DNA of 64,000 nt from NCBI GenBank assembly GCA_021732415.1, contig JAKFVC010000072.1, forward strand, positions 50,862 to 114,861, in the 5' to 3' direction. This DNA comes from Planctomycetaceae bacterium. Lineage in GTDB: Bacteria; Planctomycetota; Planctomycetia; Planctomycetales; Planctomycetaceae. The position numbers and the translations under genes were made by a program. Positions 45,969 to 54,586 of this stretch are shown one piece after another; the first letter of the stretch is position 1, and each line of letters begins with the position of its first letter. A model generated the notes under the pieces. It had not been told where the DNA came from, did no database searches, and was given only the letters and a program-made list of their open reading frames with translations.

Positions 45969-46781
45969 TTATGCACCCGCAAACCGCATCGGCAGCGTCA
46001 TCGGCCGACTCTCCACCAGAGCGCACTCGCTGTGAGCTGCCTCGTCGGGTATGCGATCAATCACCGGTAAGCTGACAATCAAGTACACGCCCAGTGAACT
46101 CATGATGGCAATGCCGATGTACAACCCGGTCGAGGGTGTGGCGACTGACAAGCTGACCACGACCAGCAAACCCGTGAACGCCAACGCCTGAATTTGAGAA
46201 CTGCGGCGGATGGCTCGATGTTCGTGCCAGTCGCGCATCGCCGGTCCCAGCAGCGGTGATCGGAGGAAATAGCCGCGTAAAGTCGGCGAGGCCTTTTCCG
46301 CGAAATAGACGGTCAAGATCACGAAGGGAATCGTAGGAATTCCCGGGACCAGCACTCCCACCCAGGCCATAAAGAACGAACCACAGGCCAGTCCGCCAAA
46401 GAAGATCTGCCGCACGATCCGATTCACGGTCACTGCCAGCGATTCCGCCAACAGTTCGAGACGGTGCTCGAGCATGACCACTCCCGGACCGAGAATGTTC
46501 ATGATCGGAATGTCTGGGATGGGCGAGGCGGGAATGGCACGCAAGTCGATGCGCGGCGCGCGAAATTCACCGGCGACACGACGCAAGAATGCCGCAATCT
46601 CCCGGCCGGCGGCGTGCGTGGCGATAATCTTGGGTGCTGCGTACCAGGTCAGTTGCACCGACGACACACCAGCGACTTCCGACAAGAGAGTCGCCAGGAC
46701 CCTGACACGATATTCCGAGATATCGGGCGAGTTGCCGTCGAATTCCAGTACCAGTTTGGAACCAGTCGAACTAATCTTCAT
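45969..46781 (-). CDS. DUF454-like membrane protein with soluble N-terminal domain
   Basis: 270 residues. The first ~95 residues form a soluble alpha/beta domain (KLVLEFDGNSPDISEYRVRV ... GVSSVQLTWYAAPKIIAT) whose repeated beta-alpha layout resembles a heavy-metal-associated fold without the CxxC pair. From about 120 there are four hydrophobic segments, with VGVLVPGIPTIPFVILTVYFAEKASPTLRGYFLRSPLLGP, a DUF454 (YbaN-type) core motif shown here by its parts PGIPTIPF and SPTLRGYFLRSP. Function of DUF454 is unknown. Same strand as the antiporter and three small membrane proteins nearby. Confidence 0.65.
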   Translation of the reverse strand: MKISSTGSKLVLEFDGNSPDISEYRVRVLATLLSEVAGVSSVQLTWYAAPKIIATHAAGREIAAFLRRVAGEFRAPRIDLRAIPASPIPDIPIMNILGPGVVMLEHRLELLAESLAVTVNRIVRQIFFGGLACGSFFMAWVGVLVPGIPTIPFVILTVYFAEKASPTLRGYFLRSPLLGPAMRDWHEHRAIRRSSQIQALAFTGLLVVVSLSVATPSTGLYIGIAIMSSLGVYLIVSLPVIDRIPDEAAHSECALVESRPMTLPMRFAGA

Positions 46782-46841
46782 GCGGTGTCCTTTTCTGCCG
46801 TGTCCTATTCTGAACGGCGGCCCACTCGCAACCGGTGATCG

Positions 46842-47066
46842 TCAGGACGCTTTCCGATCGCGATTTGCTGTTTCGTAGGCAACTTGTGCACCGTCAATCA
46901 AGCCCCACACCACACAGTTTTCCTTCGGAATGATCTTCGCTACGAACGCGACAGGAAAGGTCACACCGAACCCGACGACATAGCCCAGATCGAACAGCCC
47001 CTGTGACAGAACGGCACTGATCGAAGTCCACGTTGATTTGGTCGCGCTGGCAGTGGCGGTACTCAT
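46842..47066 (-). CDS. Small membrane protein, paralogue of the one at 48075-48461
   Basis: 74 residues from the ATG at 47066 (MSTATAS...); a start 10 codons earlier is possible. The single hydrophobic region reads FDLGYVVGFGVTFPVAFVAK, followed by IIPKENCVVWGLIDGAQVAYE. The same order of residues is found in the product at 48075-48461: YTVSFGACFPVFFVGH, then FIPKNNPLVQGLIAGGNAA. The shared signature FP-x-x-F-V...IPK-x-N...GLI-x-G is not a family I recognise. Likely a helper protein in the membrane for the neighbouring DUF454/antiporter system; this role is inference. Confidence 0.6.
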   Translation of the reverse strand: MSTATASATKSTWTSISAVLSQGLFDLGYVVGFGVTFPVAFVAKIIPKENCVVWGLIDGAQVAYETANRDRKAS

Positions 47067-47169
47067 CACTAGTCTTTCTTCGTTAAAGAATATCACAACA
47101 TTCTATGAAGATCTGCAAAAGAAACGGTTCAGGCGAGCCCGGTGGCGTAAGTCAATTTGCACCTACATT

Positions 47170-47247
47170 GTGAGCGGAATGGCGCTAGCCACCGGTTCTT
47201 CGTGCCGACAACGCTGAAAAACCGGCGGCTAGCGCCGTGCCGCTCAC
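47170..47247. repeat. Palindromic intergenic repeat, family C
   Basis: 28-base arms (47170-47197 starting GTGAGCGGAATGGCGCTAGC and 47220-47247) pair over most positions. It ends on the stop region of the gene whose stop is at 47244, so it may act as a structural mark or terminator-like element. Dispersed-element character is inferred from size and symmetry. Confidence 0.65.
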
Positions 47248-47627
47248 GAGTTCTCCGGAAAGCGACGATTCAGATCACTGACAAAACGCTTGACTTGGGT
47301 AACTCCCTCGTGATGAATCCCGGGACACCATTTGGCGAATGAGCGTTCCAGGGGACTAAAGGTCTTCGGCCAGATCACTAACGCTCCGGCAATCAGCATC
47401 GGCGTGCCAACCGGCCCCGGCAGCAAAACTCCTGCGATCCCTACAGCCATCAACATCGTACCAATTTCCGGCGGCAATTTCCCCAACATTTCGATGTACT
47501 GCTCCTCTTCTTGTTCTGCGGAGTTCGCCGAACTGGCGTGGGGGCAATCCACAGGCTCACCGTTCGACATGGACTCGTGAACGCAAGAGGACTCGGGATT
47601 GCCCGTATCGAGGCTATCAGCGGTCAT
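47244..47627 (-). CDS. Small membrane protein, PGPxGTP-type
   Basis: 127 residues. A polar, acidic N-terminus (about 45 residues, AEQEEEQYIEML) is followed by a membrane segment around EIGTMLMAVGIAGVLLPGPV, the motif PGPVGTPMLIAGALVIWPKT and then LERSFAKWCPGIHHEG and RFVSDLNRRFPENS. It resembles the small PGPGW-type putative transmembrane family, but this is tentative. The stop lies within repeat family C. It is part of the minus-strand cluster with the antiporter and DUF454 protein. Confidence 0.6.
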   Translation of the reverse strand: MTADSLDTGNPESSCVHESMSNGEPVDCPHASSANSAEQEEEQYIEMLGKLPPEIGTMLMAVGIAGVLLPGPVGTPMLIAGALVIWPKTFSPLERSFAKWCPGIHHEGVTQVKRFVSDLNRRFPENS

Positions 47628-48074
47628 AGTACTGTTGTAACTCTTGTTGCTGCATGGCGGAGCACATGAACTCTCTCGTCCAAATCCTGGATTTGATCAA
47701 GGGTTGAGAAGTCATTCTTTGACCCCGGAGGGGTCGCAGAGAGTAGCCGGTGGTTGAGCGCAGCGACACCACCGGAAAGTTCAAACGACCAAATTCCGAC
47801 CCTGGAGGGGTCGCAGAGACTTCGATCTGCGACCCCTCCAGGGTCGAAAACACCTAATTCAAATATCCGGTGGTGTCGCTGCGTTCAACCACCGGCTACT
47901 CTCTTTAATCCCTCCGGGATAAAGGCAGATAGAAGCTGTCACGCAATATTGCTATGGCGCGACGGTATTCTTAATACTTCTCTACAACACCTTGTCAGAA
48001 TTCTCGCATTCATTGGTCACACTGACAAACGTCAGACGACACCGGAACTCTAGCATATTCCCGGCAAAGCGGGG
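47628..48074. repeat. Nested long inverted repeat region, families D
   Basis: Gene-free 447 bases. Outer 38-base arms (47739-47776, starting GAGAGTAGCCGGTGGTTGAG, and 47866-47903) are nearly perfect. Inside lies a perfect 21-base inverted repeat (47797-47817, CGACCCTGGAGGGGTCGCAG plus A, and 47826-47846) with an 8-base loop. A third copy of the inner arm is at 47721-47740 (GACCCCGGAGGGGTCGCAGA). Such GACCCTGGAGGGGTCGCAG elements look like a dispersed planctomycete intergenic repeat. No transposase is next to it. Confidence 0.8.
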
Positions 48075-48461
48075 CTAGGCTGGAGTTACAGCTTCGCCGG
48101 CCTCGGCGGCGACCACATCTTCGACAGCCACGGCGGTCTCCGGGACACTTCGTTCCAACCAGGCATCAGCCTTGGCCGACGCTGCATTACCACCGGCGAT
48201 CAGTCCCTGCACGAGCGGATTGTTTTTCGGAATGAAATGACCCACGAAAAACACCGGGAAACAGGCCCCGAACGAGACCGTATAACAGGACGTGTAAACC
48301 AGCTTCTCGGCGAATTTCAGGGACCAGATGCCTGCACCAGCCGCGGGCATTTCGGCAACCTGCTCGCTGGGACACGAGTCCAGGTGGTCGGCAGTGGCTT
48401 CCATTTTGTCAGCAATTTCGTTCAACATGACTTCAGGACTGTGATCTTGTGCCGTGGCCAT
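48075..48461 (-). CDS. Small membrane protein, paralogue of the one at 46842-47066
   Basis: 128 residues. A helical N-terminal half (MATAQDHSPEVMLNEIADKM, LDSCPSEQVAEMPA) precedes a membrane segment KLVYTSCYTVSFGACFPVFF, then VGHFIPKNNPLVQGLIAGG and an acidic, Ala/Val-rich tail. The middle matches the gene product at 46842-47066 (FP-x-x-F, IPK-x-N, GLI-x-G). Its position beside that paralogue and a giant inverted repeat between them suggests duplication in a small membrane system. Function unknown. Confidence 0.6.
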   Translation of the reverse strand: MATAQDHSPEVMLNEIADKMEATADHLDSCPSEQVAEMPAAGAGIWSLKFAEKLVYTSCYTVSFGACFPVFFVGHFIPKNNPLVQGLIAGGNAASAKADAWLERSVPETAVAVEDVVAAEAGEAVTPA

Positions 48462-48770
48462 CGCGCAATTCCAAGTGATTTCGAGTGGGTCGCAAATCCA
48501 TGCGTGGTACAGCCGCTCGGTCCGTGCTCAGCGGTTCGGGCAATTTCACTCTCCAGTATCGCGGGCAAATCGACCCTCGTCTTTCAAAATCCGGCAATCT
48601 CCAGAGAATTCATCAAAGTCAGTGGGGTCGGCTTCCAGCCTGTCGCATTCTTCGGGAAAAGATGGCTGCTGGAAGCCGATCCCACGGACCTGACCTCGTG
48701 GACTTGTTCTGCAATCTCGGCGATAATCCATCAACCTGTCTTGATCAATTCACTACTGAAGGGGCCAACG
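48462..48770. repeat. Leader region with inverted repeat, family E
   Basis: 309 bases upstream of the CocE gene. It holds one inverted repeat: 18-base arms, 48622-48639 (GTGGGGTCGGCTTCCAGC) and 48668-48685, matching at 17 positions around a 28-base spacer. A coding frame does run through the region in phase with the CocE gene, but the signal peptide at 48771 makes that start right. Promoter boxes were not assigned. Confidence 0.6.
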
Positions 48771-50648
48771 ATGCAACTGCGACGTATGCGATTGATTCTC
48801 GTCATCGGCTTTTTGCTGTTCATCCCGCATATTGCTGCGGCCCAGGGGCTCGAGCAGATCCAGGCGACATTCACGAAATACGAGTACCGCATTCCGATGC
48901 GCGACGGCAAAAAGCTGTTCACCGCGGTTTACGTCCCCAAAGACGATTCGCAAACCTATCCCATTCTGATGAAGCGGACTCCGTACAACGTCAAACCGTA
49001 CGGCGTCGATCAATATCCCTCCGAGTTGGGTCCGTCCCCGTTATTCGCCAAAGACGGTTACATCTTCGTCTACCAGGACGTCCGCGGCCGGTGGATGTCC
49101 GAGGGCGACATGATCAACATGCGGCCTCACCTGACCAAGAAGGGCCCGCAGGACTTCGACGAAAGTACCGATACGTGGGACACCATCGATTGGCTGGTCA
49201 AGTACGTTCCCCACAACAACGGTAAGGTCGGACAGTGGGGAGTGTCTTATCCCGGTTTCTACACCGCGGCCGGAATGATCGACGCTCACCCCGCGCTCAA
49301 GGCCGCTTCGCCGCAAGCTCCCATCAACGATTGGTTCGTCGGAGACGACTGGCATCACAACGGAGCCTTGATGCTGCCCCATTTCTTCAACTTCATCGTA
49401 AAATTCGGCCGTCCACGTCCCGAGCCCACGAAGAAGTTCGACGTTCCCTTCGACCACGATACGCCCGACGGCTACGACTTTTTTCTTCGCATGGGCCCCC
49501 TCGCCAATGCCAACACGAACTATTTCAAAGACGATGTCGCCTTCTGGAAAGAAGCGCTGAGCCACGAGACCTACGACGCCTTCTGGAAAGCTCGCAATCT
49601 GCGTCCACATCTGAAAAACATCAAGCCGGCCGTATTAACTGTCGGCGGCTGGTTCGATGCCGAAAACTTGTTCGGAGCCCTGGAAACCTATAAAGCAGTC
49701 GAAGCCAATAGTCCTGGGGCCTCCAACAGCATCGTCATGGGCCCCTGGCTGCACGGAGGCTGGAGCAAGAGCGACGGTGACGGATTAGGCGACATCCGTT
49801 TCGGATCGAAAACCGGCGCTTACTACCGCGAGACCATCGAGTTCCCGTTCTTTCAGTTTCATCTCAAGGGCAAGGGAGACGGCAAGTTTCCCGAAGCCTG
49901 GATGTTCGAAACGGGCACCAACCAATGGCGCAAGTACGACACCTGGCCCCCCAAGAATGCTAAGCCGAAAACACTCTCCTTCCACCCGAACGGAAAACTG
50001 TCGCTGGACGGCCCACCAAACTCCAGCGCCGCGGGTGAATATGACGAATACATCAGCGACCCGGCGAAACCGGTCCCGTTCATCGACAAGACTGTTATTG
50101 GGATGGCTGCGGAGTACATGGTCAGCGACCAGCGATTTGCGAGTCGCCGCACCGACGTCTTGACATTTACGACTGACGTCCTGACGGCCGATACAACCCT
50201 GGTCGGAAAGATCGGCGCCGAACTGCATGTCTCCACGACCGGCACCGATTCCGACTGGATCGTAAAGCTGATCGACGTCTATCCGGATGATTTCCCCGAT
50301 CTCAATCCCAACCCAACGGGCGTGAAGATGGGCGGCTACCAGCAACTCATTCGAGGCGACGTCATCCGCGGCAAGTTCCGCAACAGCTTGGAGAAACCCG
50401 AACCATTCAAGCCGGGCGAACCGACCGCGATTCGCTTCGCCATCCCCGACATCAACCATACATTCCGCCCCGGCCACCGCATCATGGTGCAGATCCAAAG
50501 CACCTGGTTCCCGCTGGTGGATCGGAATCCTCAGACATTCACAAACATTCCGACCGCGAAAGCCACCGACTTTCAGAAGGCAACGCAGCGCGTCTATTTC
50601 TCGACCGAGCGGCCTTCGCGATTGAATGTCATGCAGCTTGGAGAATGA
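48771..50648 (+). CDS. Exported CocE/NonD-type hydrolase
   Basis: 625 residues from the ATG at 48771, which gives a clean signal peptide (MQLRRMRLILVIGFLLFIPH, ending AAAQG). Residues GVSYP at 157-161 hold the nucleophile Ser159 (GxSxP variant of the alpha/beta-hydrolase elbow); Asp296 (GGWFDAENL) and His328 (GPWLHGGW) complete the triad. The C-terminal third (about 430-625) is the jelly-roll domain typical of CocE/X-Pro dipeptidyl-peptidase proteins (FTTDVLTADTTLVGKIG, RIMVQIQSTWFPLVDRNP). It is a serine esterase or acyl-peptidase outside the cytoplasm; substrate unknown. Confidence 0.92.
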   Translation: MQLRRMRLILVIGFLLFIPHIAAAQGLEQIQATFTKYEYRIPMRDGKKLFTAVYVPKDDSQTYPILMKRTPYNVKPYGVDQYPSELGPSPLFAKDGYIFVYQDVRGRWMSEGDMINMRPHLTKKGPQDFDESTDTWDTIDWLVKYVPHNNGKVGQWGVSYPGFYTAAGMIDAHPALKAASPQAPINDWFVGDDWHHNGALMLPHFFNFIVKFGRPRPEPTKKFDVPFDHDTPDGYDFFLRMGPLANANTNYFKDDVAFWKEALSHETYDAFWKARNLRPHLKNIKPAVLTVGGWFDAENLFGALETYKAVEANSPGASNSIVMGPWLHGGWSKSDGDGLGDIRFGSKTGAYYRETIEFPFFQFHLKGKGDGKFPEAWMFETGTNQWRKYDTWPPKNAKPKTLSFHPNGKLSLDGPPNSSAAGEYDEYISDPAKPVPFIDKTVIGMAAEYMVSDQRFASRRTDVLTFTTDVLTADTTLVGKIGAELHVSTTGTDSDWIVKLIDVYPDDFPDLNPNPTGVKMGGYQQLIRGDVIRGKFRNSLEKPEPFKPGEPTAIRFAIPDINHTFRPGHRIMVQIQSTWFPLVDRNPQTFTNIPTAKATDFQKATQRVYFSTERPSRLNVMQLGE

Positions 50649-50665
50649 CGGAAGTTCTACAGACC

Positions 50666-50688
50666 GTAGGATGGCCGCCCCGGCCGTC
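50666..50688. repeat. Repeat family B half copy
   Basis: GTAGGATGGCCGCCCCGGCC followed by GTC is identical to the left arm of the inverted repeat at 62254-62339. Only one arm is present here, between the CocE and flavoprotein genes. Confidence 0.7.
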
Positions 50689-50777
50689 GCATTTTCTACC
50701 CGAATTAAGACGACACAAAATCATAATCGACACCCAATTTCCACCCAAGCGTGCGCCGCGCGAAAAGGTGATAGATC

Positions 50778-52580
50778 ATGACCGAGCAACAGGGGTCCCC
50801 TACTTACCAGGCACAAACATGGCTGACCGAATTTGGTGCGGCACTAGATCACAACGATTTGCCCTCAGCAGTCGCCCTATTCTGCGATGAGTGCTACTGG
50901 CGCGATCTGCTCTCCTTCACGTGGAACATCACAACACAGGAGGGCAAAGCACAAATCCAGGCGATGTTGGAAGCCACACTTTCCAGCGTGCAACCTGGCA
51001 ATTGGCAGATCACGGGTGAAGCAACCACAGAGAACGACTTGATCGCCGCCTGGTTCACGTTTGAAACGGCGGTCGCGCGGGGGAAAGGCTACCTGCGTTT
51101 GAAAGCAGGGAAATGCTGGACCCTGCTCACAACGATGACGGAACTCAAGGGATACGAAGAACACTGCGGACCGACTCGTCCCGCTGGCGCTCAACACGGC
51201 GTCTTCAAGAATCGCAAAACGTGGCTGGAGCGCAAGACTCAAGAAGAGGCCGAACTGGGGACAGTGACCCAACCGTATTGCGTGATTATCGGCGGAGGGC
51301 AGGGCGGGATTGGCTTGGCGGCTCGGCTGAAGCGTCTTAATGTGCCCACCATCATTATTGAAAAGAACGAGCGCCCAGGCGATTCTTGGCGGAAGCGCTA
51401 CAAGTCGCTCTGCCTGCACGATCCGGTCTGGTATGACCATCTCCCTTACCTGCCGTTTCCGGATCATTGGCCGGTCTTCTCGCCCAAGGACAAGATCGGC
51501 GACTGGCTGGAGATGTATACTAAAGTCATGGAGCTCAACTATTGGCATTCGACCGTGTGCCGCGGTGCTCAATATCATGCTGAGACTCAAGACTGGACGG
51601 TGACGGTCGAAAGGGAAGGCAAGACCGTTGTTCTACGCCCCAAGCAACTCGTCTTGGCGACTGGCATGTCCGGCATGCCCAATATCCCCAAGATCCCCGG
51701 GGCCGAAACCTTTCGAGGCAGCCAATGCCATTCCAGTCAGTTCCGGGGCATGGACGATCATAGCGGCCAGAAGTGCGTCGTCGTGGGCTCCAATAATTCG
51801 GCACACGACATCTGTGCCGCACTGTGGGAGCAAGACGCCGACGTCACCATGCTGCAACGCTCAACCACACATGTCGCCAAATCCAGTTCGCTGATGGAAC
51901 TCGCGCTAGGTCCGCTCTATTCCGAATCAGCCGTCCAGGCGGGGATCACCACTGAGATGGCCGATCTGCTCTTCGCCTCCATTCCGTATCGCATCATGCA
52001 TACGCAACACATCCCCATCTATCAGGAAATCGCCCGGCGCGATGCCGACCTTTACGAGCGCCTCTCACGAGCGGGATTTCTGCTGGATTTCGGAGACGAC
52101 GGCTCGGGCCTCTTTATGAAGTATCTCCGGCGTGGTTCCGGCTATTACATTGATGTCGGAGCATCAGACCTGATCGCCAATGGCGACATCAAGCTGCATA
52201 GCGGCGTCAACATTGAACGCATCCAACCCGATTCGGTGGTCCTGTCCAACGGCAAAGTCTTGCCCGCCGACGTGATCGTCTATGCGACAGGCTACGGCTC
52301 AATGAACGGTTGGGCGGCGCGGCTGATCTCGCAGGAAGTGGCCGACCGGGTCGGCAAGTGCTGGGGTTTAGGCTCCGCGACAACGAAAGATCCCGGTCCG
52401 TGGGAGGGCGAATTGCGAAACATGTGGAAGCCCACCCAGCAGCCGGCATTGTGGTTTCATGGCGGCAATCTGCATCAATCGCGTCACTACTCAATCTACC
52501 TGGCATTGCAGATCAAAGCCCGGCTGGAAGGGCTGCCGACTCCCGTCTATGGCCTGAGTCCGACGCACCATCTCGCGTAA
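50778..52580 (+). CDS. SnoaL-like domain fused to FAD/NADP monooxygenase
   Basis: 600 residues. The first ~140 resemble a SnoaL/NTF2-like cone fold (WLTEFGAALDHNDLPSAVAL, ALFCDECYWRDLL, LIAAWFTFETAV). The rest is a flavin-containing monooxygenase-like enzyme: FAD motif IIGGGQGGIGLAARLKRL (GGGQGG 172-177), NADP motif VVVGSNNSAHDICAAL (337-342), and an LATGM block at 293-297. Members hydroxylate or Baeyer-Villiger oxidise small organic molecules. No signal peptide is present, so it is cytoplasmic. AAGGTGAT lies before the ATG. It is 41 bases upstream of the paralogous membrane pair and probably in their operon; chemical role unknown. Confidence 0.88.
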   Translation: MTEQQGSPTYQAQTWLTEFGAALDHNDLPSAVALFCDECYWRDLLSFTWNITTQEGKAQIQAMLEATLSSVQPGNWQITGEATTENDLIAAWFTFETAVARGKGYLRLKAGKCWTLLTTMTELKGYEEHCGPTRPAGAQHGVFKNRKTWLERKTQEEAELGTVTQPYCVIIGGGQGGIGLAARLKRLNVPTIIIEKNERPGDSWRKRYKSLCLHDPVWYDHLPYLPFPDHWPVFSPKDKIGDWLEMYTKVMELNYWHSTVCRGAQYHAETQDWTVTVEREGKTVVLRPKQLVLATGMSGMPNIPKIPGAETFRGSQCHSSQFRGMDDHSGQKCVVVGSNNSAHDICAALWEQDADVTMLQRSTTHVAKSSSLMELALGPLYSESAVQAGITTEMADLLFASIPYRIMHTQHIPIYQEIARRDADLYERLSRAGFLLDFGDDGSGLFMKYLRRGSGYYIDVGASDLIANGDIKLHSGVNIERIQPDSVVLSNGKVLPADVIVYATGYGSMNGWAARLISQEVADRVGKCWGLGSATTKDPGPWEGELRNMWKPTQQPALWFHGGNLHQSRHYSIYLALQIKARLEGLPTPVYGLSPTHHLA

Positions 52581-52621
52581 AGTGCAAGCAGTTACGATCA
52601 TTTCATTGACGAGCTAGATTC

Positions 52622-54358
52622 ATGCCGAAATTCTCCAAGGATCCACTTGAGGGCTATCGTTCTAGTGGCAAGGTCAACTGGATTGCGTTTCTAACGGGAC
52701 TTGTAGTAACGACCGGCGTGGCAATCGTAATGTCCGTCGGTTTAGCGCAGGCTTCCGAACATGGATTCTACATAGTAGTTGCGGCACCGTTCATCGCTGC
52801 GGTGATGACTGCAGGCGTCTGGGCTGTGGTATTGAGGTGGTCGCAATGCCGCAATGCAGGCTTGGCCGTCTGGGCCTCATTGCTGTTGGCATTGCTGCTG
52901 TATGTGGGACATTATTACTTCTCAATGATTCTGGCGGTGGGCTGGCAAAATGCGCACCGGATCGACTTATTTCCACTCTATATCGAATTTCGGATGCGAA
53001 CCGATGTCGTGCGCAGTCCGCGTCGGCCGATTCGTGAGCAGGCCCAGGATCTGCTCCAACAGCCAGGAAATGTTCAACGAACATTTAACTGGGTTAATTC
53101 TTTCTTCGACCTCATCGCGGTGATCACGGCACTCGCCGGAATCAGTGCCTATCTTGCGTCGCGGGTCTATTGCGAATCATGCGGGAGATGGGCGAAGTCC
53201 GAATCCGTCCGCCTGCCGGGTGGCGCCGCAGCGGCGGCCTGGGAGGCCTTATGTCATGAGAATTACGAGGAAGTCCAACGGCAGCTTTCGTGTAACACGC
53301 CGCGGGGTCAAATGATATCCGGACTGACCATCGAGCATTGCCCGGGACGCCATCCGCAATCCGATTTGCGCCCTGTGTATCTCAGTCTCCACGATGGCAA
53401 GACTCCCATAACGGGCGGTACACGCGCAACACCCGGCCAAAAGTGGCAAACTCGCAAGCCAATCAAGCGAGTCGCCTTAAAGCCGCCAGAAGTCGTCGCA
53501 CTGTCGATCCTGTTTCCAACGTTGAACGAGCATTTCAAATCGCAACCGGAGCTGTTTGCGGAGCACCAGCAGGATCTTCAGAGGATCCGCCGCGATTTGA
53601 GCACGCGACCTGCGGACTGGCCGCATCAAGTGGCCCGAGTACAGGTTCTGGAGTCTCCGACATCCAGGACGATTCTGACGACGGAAAACATTACGCTTCA
53701 AACATTGACTGGCATTCTTCCCGCATTTGGCGGTTTGGTTTTGTCGTTTGCTCCGGTTGGAATCATCTTCTGGATCACAAGGCATCCGCCCAAATGGTTG
53801 TCTGGGGTCATGCTTGTCTGGATGTTCGCCGGGCTGTTACTGACCCTGGGTTGGAATGCCTACTTTCCCCATTATTTGGCTGCCCGGTTCATGCGCCGGC
53901 GAACGCGAAAGGCATTCGCCGCTCGTCTCGATAGTGCGGTGGATTTGCAGAATCCCGAATTGCTCTTCGTCGATATCGTCCCCAGGCTAAACTGGACGTT
54001 AATGACGGCAGAAAATGCGTCAGACATTGGTTTCCTCGAGATCAATCACGCACGCAGGGAATTGATCTTCGAGGGGGACCGAGAACGCTACTGGATTCCG
54101 GTCAGTTCGATCCTGGAAGTCATACACGAGTTTTATGAGGAACCAATTCTGCACCCATATCAGGGTTCGTCGAAGCGACAACATCTGATTGTCGTGCGGG
54201 CCATGACCGACAGCGGATCGTGGGAAGCCTGTTTTTATCGCCGCCATCAGGGATTCAAGCTGCACACCGCCCAGCGACGACTCACGGATGCACTCGAGCT
54301 ACAAGCCAAGATCCTCATCTTGGTGCAGGAGGTGTTGCCACCTACCGCGGAGCATTGA
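52622..54358 (+). CDS. Multi-helix membrane protein of unknown family (tandem copy 1)
   Basis: 578 residues; not recognised. About six hydrophobic segments are visible: near 19-40 (WIAFLTGLVVTTGVAIVMSV), 48-72, 80-102 and 162-182, and a later pair near 365-412. A CxxC pair CESCGRWAK follows the fourth helix, and EHC lies further on, so a metal-binding or redox site is possible. The C-terminus has FEGDRERYWIPVSSILEV, a strand pattern like a PH/GRAM-type domain. It shares order and residues with the next gene along its whole length. It is 41 bases after the monooxygenase gene. Function unknown. Confidence 0.75.
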   Translation: MPKFSKDPLEGYRSSGKVNWIAFLTGLVVTTGVAIVMSVGLAQASEHGFYIVVAAPFIAAVMTAGVWAVVLRWSQCRNAGLAVWASLLLALLLYVGHYYFSMILAVGWQNAHRIDLFPLYIEFRMRTDVVRSPRRPIREQAQDLLQQPGNVQRTFNWVNSFFDLIAVITALAGISAYLASRVYCESCGRWAKSESVRLPGGAAAAAWEALCHENYEEVQRQLSCNTPRGQMISGLTIEHCPGRHPQSDLRPVYLSLHDGKTPITGGTRATPGQKWQTRKPIKRVALKPPEVVALSILFPTLNEHFKSQPELFAEHQQDLQRIRRDLSTRPADWPHQVARVQVLESPTSRTILTTENITLQTLTGILPAFGGLVLSFAPVGIIFWITRHPPKWLSGVMLVWMFAGLLLTLGWNAYFPHYLAARFMRRRTRKAFAARLDSAVDLQNPELLFVDIVPRLNWTLMTAENASDIGFLEINHARRELIFEGDRERYWIPVSSILEVIHEFYEEPILHPYQGSSKRQHLIVVRAMTDSGSWEACFYRRHQGFKLHTAQRRLTDALELQAKILILVQEVLPPTAEH

Positions 54359-54387
54359 TACTGGGAATCGTCAGCGGAAAACGGCGA
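54359..54387. pseudogene. Fossil of sulfatase 3' end
   Basis: Starting in the last codons of copy 1 and running to about 54387, the sequence matches the same place after copy 2 (about 56330-56360), which is the convergent sulfatase's 3' end. Read on the minus strand it gives RRFPLTIPSINAPR and then a stop, versus RRFPLAIPGINAPR-stop in the real sulfatase. The match ends at CGGCGA. It records that the duplication carried part of the sulfatase tail with it. Confidence 0.75.
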
Positions 54388-54586
54388 ACGGACGTAAACA
54401 TTGTGATAACGCGCTACAATCATCTGGCCTAAAGATGAATTGCGAATGAGCCTCGGTGTGGACGCTTGCTCGTATCTGGCTCAACGGGCATAATTGAGCC
54501 CGTCGAAGATCTCGATGATCCAAGCGATTCTCGCATGCCTGCCGCCATCGCCGTGCCATATCAAGCATCATTGCCGAGGCGTTTTT

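Noticed and set aside
47628..48074. Insertion sequence
   Set aside because: Large inverted repeats are present but no transposase frame or target duplication was found.
48237..48770. In-frame extension of the CocE gene upstream of 48771
   Set aside because: The signal peptide begins at 48771 and the upstream part holds an inverted repeat and overlaps an opposite gene.
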